This document shows positions 52,757 to 61,000 of a DNA stretch of 64,000 nt, piece by piece. A model generated the notes under the pieces. The model saw only the letters and a program-made list of their open reading frames with translations, was not told where the DNA came from and ran no database searches. This stretch comes from Curtobacterium sp. Leaf261. Lineage in GTDB: Bacteria > Actinomycetota > Actinomycetes > Actinomycetales > Microbacteriaceae. The position numbers and the translations under genes are program-made. The stretch lies in contig NZ_LMMJ01000007.1 of assembly GCF_001422205.1 (NCBI RefSeq), forward strand, positions 434,870-498,869. The letters are read 5' to 3'. The number at the start of each line of letters is the position of its first letter. The first letter of the stretch is position 1.

Positions 52757-52894
52757 GGTCTCGATTTCGTAACAGCGCGGCAAGGCTCACGCACGTAACA
52801 CTGTTAACAGACGCAACAGTAACAACAGGGGTGCCGGGCATCCACCCCCCGTCACAGGGGGCACGGACGACCGACGACGGCACCCGGGGGTACC

Positions 52895-53025
52895 GACGGC
52901 ACGGTTTCTCTTCCGGCGAGTGAACCTGGCGGACCCCCGGCCGACCGGGGCGACACGCCGAGCGATCACCCCACCGGCGGCTCGGTTTGGAATTCCCGCT
53001 GGGGTTCCGTATGCTTGTCCCTCGG
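52895..53025 (-). promoter_or_regulatory. Candidate c-di-AMP (ydaO-yuaA) riboswitch
   Basis: On the minus strand the leader of the M23 gene reads, in order, TACGGAACCCC (53011-53001), AAACCGAG (52988-52981), TGGGGTGATC (52973-52964) and CCGCCAGGTTCACTCGCCGG (52932-52913), then AAGAGAAACCG. This order resembles the conserved blocks of the c-di-AMP riboswitch (AACCG ... GGGGTnAATC ... CCGACAGCTAAC...CCGGAGG). In actinobacteria that class typically sits before cell-wall hydrolase genes. A CCCCCTGTGACGGGGG hairpin (52844-52860) follows and may be the expression platform. Recognition is by eye, so moderate confidence. Confidence 0.45.
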
Positions 53026-53046
53026 TAGCGGGAAAGCATTGCCGAC

Positions 53047-53122
53047 GGCCCCATCGTTTAGTGGCCTAGGACACCGCCCTTTCACGGCGGCAGCACGGGT
53101 TCGAATCCCGTTGGGGTCACCA
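53047..53122 (+). tRNA. tRNA-Glu (anticodon TTC)
   Basis: 76 nt with encoded CCA. Acceptor GGCCCCA/TGGGGTC (one G-T pair), anticodon stem CCGCC/GGCGG with loop CTTTCAC, T-arm ACGGG-TTCGAAT-CCCGT. First of a cluster of three. Confidence 0.97.
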
Positions 53123-53169
53123 TGACGGGGACACGTCTGCAAGACGATCCGGCTACCACAACTCAAGAT

Positions 53170-53246
53170 GGCCCTGTAGCGCAGTTGGTTAGCGTGCCGC
53201 CCTGTCACGGCGGAGGTCGCGGGTTCAAGTCCCGTCAGGGTCGCCA
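53170..53246 (+). tRNA. tRNA-Asp (anticodon GTC)
   Basis: 77 nt with encoded CCA. Acceptor GGCCCTG/CAGGGTC, anticodon loop CTGTCAC in a CCGCC/GGCGG stem, standard T-loop TTCAAGT. Confidence 0.97.
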
Positions 53247-53300
53247 CGGCGGCCGGTCTTCGGATCGGCGCCTCGGGTCCGGTGTGCGCATCGGATCCTC

Positions 53301-53373
53301 GGCTGGGTAGCTCAGTTGGTAGAGCGTTCGACTGAAAATCGAAAGGTCCGCGGATCGACGCCGCGTCCAGCCA
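53301..53373 (+). tRNA. tRNA-Phe (anticodon GAA)
   Basis: 73 nt, CCA not encoded. Acceptor GGCTGGG/TCCAGCC, anticodon stem TTCGA/TCGAA with loop CTGAAAA. The T-loop reads ATCGACG, so position 54 is A instead of T; the stem CGCGG/CCGCG is intact. Confidence 0.95.
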
Positions 53374-53393
53374 CAGTTCCGTGCGACAGCATC

Positions 53394-53425
53394 ACGAAGG
53401 CCCCGGGTTCGCCCGGGGCCTTCGT
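53394..53425 (+). terminator. Terminator of the tRNA cluster
   Basis: Perfect 14-bp arms ACGAAGGCCCCGGG and complement with a TTCG tetraloop, 20 bp after tRNA-Phe. Confidence 0.93.
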
Positions 53426-53464
53426 CGTTCCCACGGCGGTGTTGCCGCCGCGCGGGGCGTCGAC

Positions 53465-53538
53465 GTGTTCTGAACACGCCCGTCCAGCGCGAACACCCGG
53501 ACACGAGTGTTCCGACTGGACCGACGTGTTCTGAACAC
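53465..53538. repeat. 74-bp palindromic element, family 3 (copy 2)
   Basis: GTGTTCTGAACAC at 53465-53477 and 53526-53538, 61 bp apart start to start, exactly as in copy 1 at 39830. The interior CGTCCAGCGCGAACAC...GTGTTCCGACTGGAC is homologous and itself inverted. It lies between the tRNA terminator and rocD. Confidence 0.85.
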
Positions 53539-53569
53539 GCGGGAACGACGCGAGCCGCGCCTCCCGGCC

Positions 53570-53600
53570 GTGTCGGACTGGAGGGACGGTGCGGGTGACG
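53570..53600. repeat. Family-1 repeat half-unit
   Basis: GTCGGACTGGAGGGACGGTGCGG without its inverted partner, followed by a separate GGCTGCGGTCCGGC stem; it is in the 3' spacer of rocD. Confidence 0.55.
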
Positions 53601-53658
53601 CGCGCCGGCTGCGGTCCGGCGCCACCCGCATCGCACCGCACGGTGCGTCCGCGACGCG

Positions 53659-54885
53659 TCAGCTCAGGTCGGCCAGCACGCCCGCCAGGGCGCCCATCGC
53701 GAAGTCGAGCTCCTCGTCGGTGACCACGAGTGGCGGCGCGAACCGGATCGTCGAACCGTGGGTGTCCTTGACGAGGACACCGCGCTCCATCATGCGCAGC
53801 GAGACCTCGCGGCCGGTGGCCAGCGCGGGGTCGATGTCGATGCCGGCCCAGAGTCCGGCGATCCGCGACCCGACGACGCCGTTCCCGACCATGCCGTCGA
53901 GTGCCGCACGCAGCACGGACTCGCCCGCGAGCGCCCGGGCCTGGAACGTCCCCTCGGAGAGCATTGTGACGACCTCGAGCCCGACCGCAGCCGCGAGCGG
54001 GTTGCCCCCGAACGTGGAGCCGTGCTCGCCGGGGTTCAGGACACCGAGCACGTCGGCCCGACCGACGACTGCGGAGACCGGGACGATCCCGCCGCCGAGC
54101 GCCTTGCCGAGCGTCATGAGGTCGGGCTTGACGCCGACGCGGTCGACCGCGAACGTGCGACCCGTCCGACCGAGGCCGGACTGGATCTCGTCCGCGATGA
54201 ACAGGGCACCGTGCTCGTCGCAGATCCTCCGGACGGCGGGCAGGTAGTCCGCGGGCGGGATGATGACGCCGCCCTCGCCCTGGATCGGCTCCAGGAGCAC
54301 GCCGACGACGGTCTCGTCCATGGCCGCCGCGAGTGCGTCCGCGTCGCCGTACGGCACGATCCGGAAGCCGGGCGTGTACGGACCGAAGCCCTCGCGCGCG
54401 ACGGGGTCGTCGGAGAACGACACGATCGTCGTCGTCCGGCCGTGGAAGTTGCCCGCCGCGACGACGATGGTCGCCTGCCCGTCGGGCACGCCCTTGACGC
54501 GGTAGCCCCATGCACGGGCGACCTTGATCGCGGACTCGACGGCCTCGGCTCCGGTGTTCATCGGCAGGACCATGTCGGTGTCCGCGAGCCGTGCGAGGGC
54601 CTCGGCGAACGGGCCGAGCCGGTCGCTCGAGAACGCCCGGCTCGTCAGGGTGACGCGGTCGAGCTGCGCCTTGGCGACCCCGACGAGACGCTCGTTGCCG
54701 TGGCCGAAGTTCACGGCGGAGTACGCCGCGAGGCCGTCGAGGTAGCGGGTGCCCTCGACGTCCGTGAGCCACGCACCCTCACCGGACGCGATGACGACCG
54801 GGAGCGGCTTGTAGTTGTGGGCGAGCGATCGGTCCTCACGGGCGATGGCCTCCTGCGTCAGGGAGACGGTCTCCGTGGCACTCAT
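53659..54885 (-). CDS. rocD: Ornithine aminotransferase
   Basis: 408 residues. Class III PLP aminotransferase with NFGHGNERL, MNTGAEAVESAIKVARAWGY, VLLEPIQGEGGVIIP, and the PLP Lys in PDLMTLGKALGGGIVPVSA. It gives glutamate-5-semialdehyde from ornithine. It overlaps the ddaH-like gene by ATGA (54882-54885), so arginine-derived ornithine use is a linked function, and its product feeds the same pool as PutA further downstream. Confidence 0.94.
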   Translation of the reverse strand: MSATETVSLTQEAIAREDRSLAHNYKPLPVVIASGEGAWLTDVEGTRYLDGLAAYSAVNFGHGNERLVGVAKAQLDRVTLTSRAFSSDRLGPFAEALARLADTDMVLPMNTGAEAVESAIKVARAWGYRVKGVPDGQATIVVAAGNFHGRTTTIVSFSDDPVAREGFGPYTPGFRIVPYGDADALAAAMDETVVGVLLEPIQGEGGVIIPPADYLPAVRRICDEHGALFIADEIQSGLGRTGRTFAVDRVGVKPDLMTLGKALGGGIVPVSAVVGRADVLGVLNPGEHGSTFGGNPLAAAVGLEVVTMLSEGTFQARALAGESVLRAALDGMVGNGVVGSRIAGLWAGIDIDPALATGREVSLRMMERGVLVKDTHGSTIRFAPPLVVTDEELDFAMGALAGVLADLS

Positions 54886-55751
54886 GCGCCGACCGGGTGC
54901 AGGTCGAGCGTGCAGCACTTCACGCCGCCACCGCCGAGCAGGAGCTCGGACAGGTCGACACCGATCGGGTTGTAGCCCCGGTCGCGGAGCTGCTGCTCGA
55001 ACGTCGTCGCACGCGAGGCGATGACGACGTTGTACCCGTCGCTGTACGAGTTCAGGCCGAGGATCGCCGCGTCCTCCTCGGTCGCGATGATCGCGTCCGG
55101 GAAGCGCTCGCGGAGGATCGCCAGGGACGGCTCGTCGAACGCGGACTCCAGGTAGGCGATGTTCTGGGCGCCGTCGGCCGTGGGCTCCGGGTCGAGCACC
55201 GCGATCGCCGTGTCGAGGTGGTAGAAGCTCGGGTTGATCAGCTTCAGGGTCACGACCTGTCGGCCGTAGACCTTCGCGATCTCCTCGTGCGAGGTGCTGT
55301 CCGACCGGAACCCCGTGCCGGCGAGGATGACGTCGCCGACGAGCAGGAAGTCGCCCTCGCCCTCGTTCGTCTCGACCGGCTCGGCGACCCGGAGCCCGGC
55401 GTCGCGGAACCAGTCCATGTACGCGGGACCCTCGGGCTGACGCTCGGGATACTGGAACTTCGCGCCGTACGCGACACCGTCGAGGACGAAGCCGCCGTTC
55501 GCCGCGTAGACCATGTCCGGCAGGCCGTCGATCGGCTCGATGAGCTCGATGTCGAAGCCGAGCTGCTCGTAGACGCCGTAGAGCGTCTGCCACTGTGCGA
55601 CGGCCTTGTCGGTGTCGGTGGGGTCCTCCGGGTGCATCCAGGGGTTGATCCGGTAGCTGACCGTGTAGAAGGTCGGCTTGCACATGAGGATCGACCGCTT
55701 GGTGGCGGTCCGGGTGGGCGTCATGGGAGTTGCTGGGGCCGGGTTCGACAT
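54882..55751 (-). CDS. ddaH: Dimethylarginine dimethylaminohydrolase family protein
   Basis: 289 residues, guanidino-group-modifying (amidinotransferase) fold. It has MVYAANGGFVLDG near residue 80, VNEGEGDFLLVGD-like ETNEGEGDFLL, the catalytic His in PSFYHLDTAIAVLDP and the nucleophile Cys in LLLGGGGVKCCTLDLHPVG at the C-terminus. Likely a dimethylarginine or arginine hydrolase yielding (dimethylamine or ammonia plus) citrulline. A second ATG (CKPTFYTVSYRINPWMHPE start at about 55685) is also possible. It overlaps rocD and is divergent from the Lrp-type regulator, its likely controller. Confidence 0.85.
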   Translation of the reverse strand: MSNPAPATPMTPTRTATKRSILMCKPTFYTVSYRINPWMHPEDPTDTDKAVAQWQTLYGVYEQLGFDIELIEPIDGLPDMVYAANGGFVLDGVAYGAKFQYPERQPEGPAYMDWFRDAGLRVAEPVETNEGEGDFLLVGDVILAGTGFRSDSTSHEEIAKVYGRQVVTLKLINPSFYHLDTAIAVLDPEPTADGAQNIAYLESAFDEPSLAILRERFPDAIIATEEDAAILGLNSYSDGYNVVIASRATTFEQQLRDRGYNPIGVDLSELLLGGGGVKCCTLDLHPVGA

Positions 55752-55978
55752 TCGATGTCTCCTGGAACCGGGGTCCCGAGCCTGTCAGGGAACCACCATC
55801 TCGGAATTCGCAGGCGAGAGACAGGCTCACTCACCCGGTGTCACGAGGCGGACCAGGTCGACGCCGGTGTCAGTCTGGCACGCGGGTGCATGCGAGCCGT
55901 AGACCCCAGGACCGGGGGTGTGCGGACGCGCAGGAATGCTGCGTCAGAACCGGCTCACGCGCAAGGACCGCGCGTACC

Positions 55979-56425
55979 ATGGACGCAATGGATTCGCTCG
56001 ACCATCGCATCCTGGACCAGCTCCGGGAGAACGCCCGTGCCGGCTACGGCGACATCGGGTCCGTCGTCGGGCTCTCGGCGTCCGCCGTGAAGCGCCGAGT
56101 CGACCGGCTCGTCGCCGACGGCGTCATCCAGGGGTTCACGATCAAGGTCGACCCGGCCGTCGAGGACCGCGGCACCGAGGCCTGGGTCGAGCTGTACTGC
56201 CGCGGCACGGTCTCCCCGGACGAGCTCCGGACGCTCCTCGAGGGTGTCCCCGAGGTCGTCGACGCGGGGACCGTCACCGGGAGCGCCGACGCCGTGGTGC
56301 ACCTCCGCAGTCGGGACATCGCGTCCCTCGAGGAGGCCCTCGACCGCGTGCGGCTCGCACCCCACGTCGACCACACCCGGAGCGCCATCGTGCTCTCGAA
56401 GCTCGTGTCCCGCGAGACGGCATGA
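55979..56425 (+). CDS. Lrp/AsnC-family transcriptional regulator
   Basis: 148 residues (ATG 55979, or 55988). The winged HTH has MDSLDHRILDQLRENARAGY and SASAVKRRVDRLVADGVI. A RAM-type effector domain follows (VEDRGTEAWVELYCRG, VVDAGTVTGSADAVVHLRS). In related genomes this regulator is divergent from ddaH-rocD, as here, so it probably senses arginine or ornithine. The spacer holds CCGGTGTCA twice (about 55845 and 55870). The stop overlaps the DUF2071 gene (ATGA). Confidence 0.9.
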   Translation: MDAMDSLDHRILDQLRENARAGYGDIGSVVGLSASAVKRRVDRLVADGVIQGFTIKVDPAVEDRGTEAWVELYCRGTVSPDELRTLLEGVPEVVDAGTVTGSADAVVHLRSRDIASLEEALDRVRLAPHVDHTRSAIVLSKLVSRETA

Positions 56426-57171
56426 CGGACCCGGCCCCGATCCTCCCGTCCGCGCCGGCGCTGTCCGGACGCGCCTTCATCCGTCAGGGTTGGGACGACG
56501 TGGTGTTCCTGCACTGGCGCGTCGACGTGTCGGCGGTGACGCCGCTGCTCCCGGCGGGTACCCGACCGGACACCATGGCGGAGGACGGCAGCGACGACGG
56601 CGCCACCACCTGGGTGGGACTGATCGGCTTCGTGTTCCGGGACACGCAGATCCCACCGCTCGCTCCGATGCGGCGGATCGGCACGTTCGTCGAGGTCAAC
56701 GTCCGCGTGTACACGGTGGACGACGCCGGGCGGCGCGGCGTCGTGTTCCTGTCGCTCGACGCCGGCAAGTTCGCCCCGGCGGTCGCGGCTCGAGCGGCGC
56801 TCGGGCTGCCGTACCACTGGGCGCACGCGGCGACGCGACACCACGGGCAGACGGTGTCGTACGCGATGCGGCGGCACGGGTCGTCGCTCCGGTCGCGGTT
56901 CGACGTGACGATCGGCGACGCGATCGCGGAGCCGACACCGCTCGAGCACTTCCTGTCGGCACGGTGGGGCATGCACGTCCGCCGGTTCGGGGTCACGCGG
57001 TTCTGGCCGAACGAACACGGGGCGTGGCCGCTGCACCGGGCCGACGCGACGCTCGTCCAGGACGACCTGCTCGGTGCGGTGGGACTCCCGCGGGCACTCG
57101 CCGAGGTCCCACCCGACTCCGTGCTCTTCTCACTCGGCGTCGTGACGACCTTCGCCGCAGGGGTCCGCTGA
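56422..57171 (+). CDS. DUF2071 (YqjF-like) protein
   Basis: 249 residues. YqjF family pattern: VVFLHWRVDVSAVTPLLPAG at the N-terminus, WVGLIGFVFRDTQIPP, FVEVNVRVYTVDDAGRRGVVFLSLDAG (split: EVNVRVYTVDD and GVVFLSLDAGK), and FLSARWGMHVRRFG. Function unknown. Translationally coupled to the Lrp-type regulator by ATGA. Confidence 0.85.
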   Translation: MTDPAPILPSAPALSGRAFIRQGWDDVVFLHWRVDVSAVTPLLPAGTRPDTMAEDGSDDGATTWVGLIGFVFRDTQIPPLAPMRRIGTFVEVNVRVYTVDDAGRRGVVFLSLDAGKFAPAVAARAALGLPYHWAHAATRHHGQTVSYAMRRHGSSLRSRFDVTIGDAIAEPTPLEHFLSARWGMHVRRFGVTRFWPNEHGAWPLHRADATLVQDDLLGAVGLPRALAEVPPDSVLFSLGVVTTFAAGVR

Positions 57172-57212
57172 GCGCAGCGCTCGTGCGCGAGCAGTCGGAC
57201 TGGAGGCGCGGC

Positions 57213-57935
57213 TCAGGTGAGCGTCCCGCGCCAGGTGCGCAGGGCCTCCAGTTCGACGTCGGTGAGACCGGACCGGTCGACGAAACGCTCCACGTCGAAC
57301 CCCGCGACCGTGGCGCGGAACGCGTCCGCGTTCGTCGTCCCCCGGGCCCGGCAGAGCTCCTCGATGCGCGGCTCCGGGTCCGGACGCCCCATCGCGGCGA
57401 ACAGCGCAGCGGACGACGAGACCGTCGCGAGGTAGTCGTCGACGATCGTCTCCGGACGGACCCCGACCACGGACAGCAGCGCGAGGGCGACGATCCCCGT
57501 GCGGTCACGGCCACCGGCGCAGTGGAACAGCACCCCGCCCGGACCCGCGTTCGCGATCGCCGCGAGGACCGCCCCGGTGCGCTCGGGCATCGCGTCGAGG
57601 TGCGGCAGGTAGTAGAGCGCCGTGCCGACGAGCCCGGTCTCCCAGTAGTCCGCCCAGAACACGGTGTCCTCGAGGCCGTCGTGGTCGATCTCCACCGTCG
57701 TCAGCCACGTCGGTCGTGGCCCGCGCCCGGCGGCCTCGATCTCGGAGGGCTGCCGCAGGTCGATGACGGTGCGGATGCCCGCCGCTCGGAGCGAGGCCCA
57801 TCCGGCGTCCGTGACCCGGTCAAGGTTCTCGGAGCGGAAGACGACCCCGCGCGGGGTTGTGCCGCCTCGGACGAGCGGGAGTCCGCCGAGGTCGCGGGCG
57901 TTCACCAGGCCGTCGACGAGGAGTTCGCGAGTCAT
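57213..57935 (-). CDS. Tyrosine-protein phosphatase (PtpB/dual-specificity-like)
   Basis: 240 residues. The P-loop HCAGGRDRTGIVAL supplies the Cys-x5-Arg signature near residue 138. The N-terminal NARDLGGLPLVRGG and TPRGVVFRSENLDRVTDAG are typical of the Y_phosphatase3 family (M. tuberculosis PtpB-like). Convergent with the DUF2071 gene; a family-1 half-repeat (about 57190-57212) fills the short spacer up to its stop. Confidence 0.88.
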   Translation of the reverse strand: MTRELLVDGLVNARDLGGLPLVRGGTTPRGVVFRSENLDRVTDAGWASLRAAGIRTVIDLRQPSEIEAAGRGPRPTWLTTVEIDHDGLEDTVFWADYWETGLVGTALYYLPHLDAMPERTGAVLAAIANAGPGGVLFHCAGGRDRTGIVALALLSVVGVRPETIVDDYLATVSSSAALFAAMGRPDPEPRIEELCRARGTTNADAFRATVAGFDVERFVDRSGLTDVELEALRTWRGTLT

Positions 57936-58075
57936 GTCGGGACCCTAGCGGAGGTCCGGGCGACCGAGCGGGCGGCTCCGTGGGCCCGTCGAGAAGTACC
58001 CATCTGTCGGCTCCGTGTCCGCACCCGACAGTTCGGCACGTCTCACGGCACGCACGGCACGCCCTGCGCCCGGCC

Positions 58076-61000
58076 TCAGACGCGGAGCTCGGCGAAGTCC
58101 GGGTCGAGCGTGCCGAACCGGTGCGCCGTGATCGACACCGACTGCTCCCGGAGGAACGGCAGCATCTCCACGATCCCCGAGTCCACGACCGGCCCGTCGT
58201 GGATCGCGACGTCCGCCGAGGCGCCGAGGGCCTCCTCGAGGGCGATCGAGCCGCCCCCGACGAGCCGGACCCGGGCGCCGGGGCCGCCGAACGCCGTGTG
58301 CGGGATAGCGTCGTAGGTCGGCGTCAGCGCGCGGGTCAGGTCGTCCTGTTCCTCCTCCACCGCGCCGGAGGACCACTGCTCGCGGAAGATCGCTCCGCTC
58401 GCGGCCCGTGCGAGCCACTCCGCGTCGGACTCGACGACGTGGTCGACCACGTCGAGCGGCGACCGGGCACTCGCGAGCAGCTGGACGAGCTGCCCGGGGA
58501 GCGGCACCGCGGTGCTGAGGAGCACGTGCGCCCTCGCGGCGGTCGCGGCGGCCAGGACCCGGACGAGGTCACCGGTCGGTGCGCCCTCCGATCTCCGGAC
58601 GATCACCGACTGCGGCCGGTAGCGGAGCACGTTGCGTTCGACGACGAGTCCGGACGGGTCGTGCGACGCTCCGTACTCCGACGCCCTGGCCTCGACGTCG
58701 CTCAGCGCCCCGGCCCGGACCTGGTCGAACTCGTCGAACGTGAGCCCCTGGCGCGACGCCTCGATGAGGTTCGCGACACGGGACGGCAGACCCTGCAGGC
58801 GGATGCTCCGGTGCGGGACCCGCTCGGTGCGCTCGAAGCGACCGAGCATCACCACGGAGAGCGGACCCCCGGCCTTCGTGCCCGTCCCGACGGCGGAACG
58901 CTTCCACCCGCCGAACGGCTGCCGACGGACGATCGCACCGGTGATCCCGCGGTTCACCGAGAGGTTGCCGGCCTCGACCCGGTCGATCCAGAACGCGACC
59001 TCGTCGACGTCGAGCGAGTGGATCCCGGCGGTGAGGCCGTAGTCCGTGCCGTTCTGGATCGCGATGGCGTCCCCGAGGGTCTCCGCCTGCATGATGCCGA
59101 GGACGGGCCCGAAGTACTCCGTCTGGTGGAACGCGCTGCCGGGGCGGACACCGTCGCGGACACCGGGGGACCACAGCCGGCCGGAGTCGTCGAGCGGCTG
59201 CGGCTGGACCAACCACGACTCCCCCGGCGCGAGCTCGGTGAGCCCGGTACGGAGGACGGCGCGGGGCTCCTCGATGAGCGGACCCATCTGCGCGGACGGG
59301 TCGTCCGGCCATGCGACCCGGATGGTCCGGACGGCGTCCACCAGCTGGCTGCGGAAGCGCTCACTCTGCCCCGCGGACCCGACGAGTACCACGAGCGACG
59401 CGGCCGAGGCCTTCTGCCCCGCGTGTCCGAACGCACTGGCGACGATGTCTTGCACCGCCAGGTCGAGGTCGGCCGACGGCGTCACGACGATCGCGTTCTT
59501 GCCGCTCGTCTCGGCGACCAGCGGCAGTCCGGCCCGCCACCACTTGAACGACCGCGCCGTGTCCGCGGACCCGGTGAGGATCACCCGGTCGACGGCCGGG
59601 TGCGCGACGAGGTGCCGTCCGAGCTGTTCCTCGTCGACGTCGACGAGCGCGAGCAGCGAGTGCGGGACGCCGGCGTCCCAGAGCACGTCGGCGAGGACCG
59701 CCCCCGACCGCCTGGCCTGCGGCGCCGGCTTCAGGACGACGCCGGACCCGGCGGCGAGTGCCGAGAGCACCCCGGCGGCGGGGATCGTGACCGGGAAGTT
59801 CCACGGCGGCACGACGACGGTCAGCCTCGGCGGGACGAGGACGGCCCCGGAGACGTCGCCGAGGTGCCTGGCGCGGTCGGCGGCGTCGTGGGCGTGGTCG
59901 ATCGCCTCACTGACCTCGGTGTCCGCCTCGGCGAAGGTCTTGCCGGTCTCGGCCGCCATCACCTCGATGAGGTCCGCGCGCCGCTCCTCGAGCTCGTGCC
60001 CGATCAGGTCGAGGAGCTCCGCCCGGACCTCCGGGTCCTGGCGCCCCCAGTTCACCCCGGCCTGGGCGGTCTGCGCGATGATCCGTTCCAGGCGCCCGCG
60101 GTCGACGACCCTGGCGCCTCGGATCGTCTGGCGGCCGAGCGACGACGACGGCACGCGGCGCAGGACGTCGAGCGCCCAGGACCGGTTCGCGGCGACGGAC
60201 GGGTCGGTGTCGGCGGCGTTCCGGAAGGCGTCGACGTGCGACGGTGCACCGACCGGAGCCGTGCGGTCCTGCGTGCGGTTCGAGGACGGTGCCGGGTCGC
60301 CGAGTGCCGCGACGGCAGCGAGGAGCCGGTTCCGCTCGCGCTCGAAGACGCTCGCGTCGACGCCGGCCTCCATCGGGGTCGCGACGAAGAGCTCGTGCCC
60401 GGCACTGTCCTGCAGGCGTCGGGCGAGGTACCCCACGGCGGTGTGGAACCCGTCGGACGGGGCGATCGGTGCGCTCAGCAGGATCCGGCCGACGGTCTCG
60501 CGGATGGCGGCGGTGGTGGTGGAGGCGGTGCCGAGCAGCATCTCGACGTCGACCGCGTCCGTCACACCCCGGCGTTCGGCGAGGACCCACGCGGTCGCGA
60601 GCTGGAAGAGGTCGTGTCCGGGGACCCCGATCCGGACGGCGGCGGTCCGCGCGGGGTCGAGGGCGGTGTCGAGCATCCGGAGGAGGGCCGTGTCCGTCTC
60701 GCGCCGGTCGGCCCAGGTCGCGAGGGGCCACTCGCGCAGGACCGACTCGACGCGTTCGGCCGGCGGGTTCGATCCCGTGACGATGCGGACCGTGATCGGC
60801 GCACCGCCTCGGGCCCGCCGACCCTGCGCCCACGCGGTCAGGTCGTCGAGGGCCTGCCGCGACTCCGGGAGGGACGCCGGCAGCACGATCCCGCCCTGGA
60901 GCCCGAGGAACTCCTGACGGTCGAGCAGCGTCCGGAACACCGAGACCGTCACGTCGAGATCGCGGTGCCGGTCCACGTCGAGGGTGACCAGCTTCGGCAC

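Noticed and set aside
53465-53538. GTGTTCWGAACAC palindromes as LexA boxes
   Set aside because: Actinobacterial LexA sites are TCGAAC-N4-GTTCGA-like; spacing and core differ, and the flanking genes are not SOS genes.
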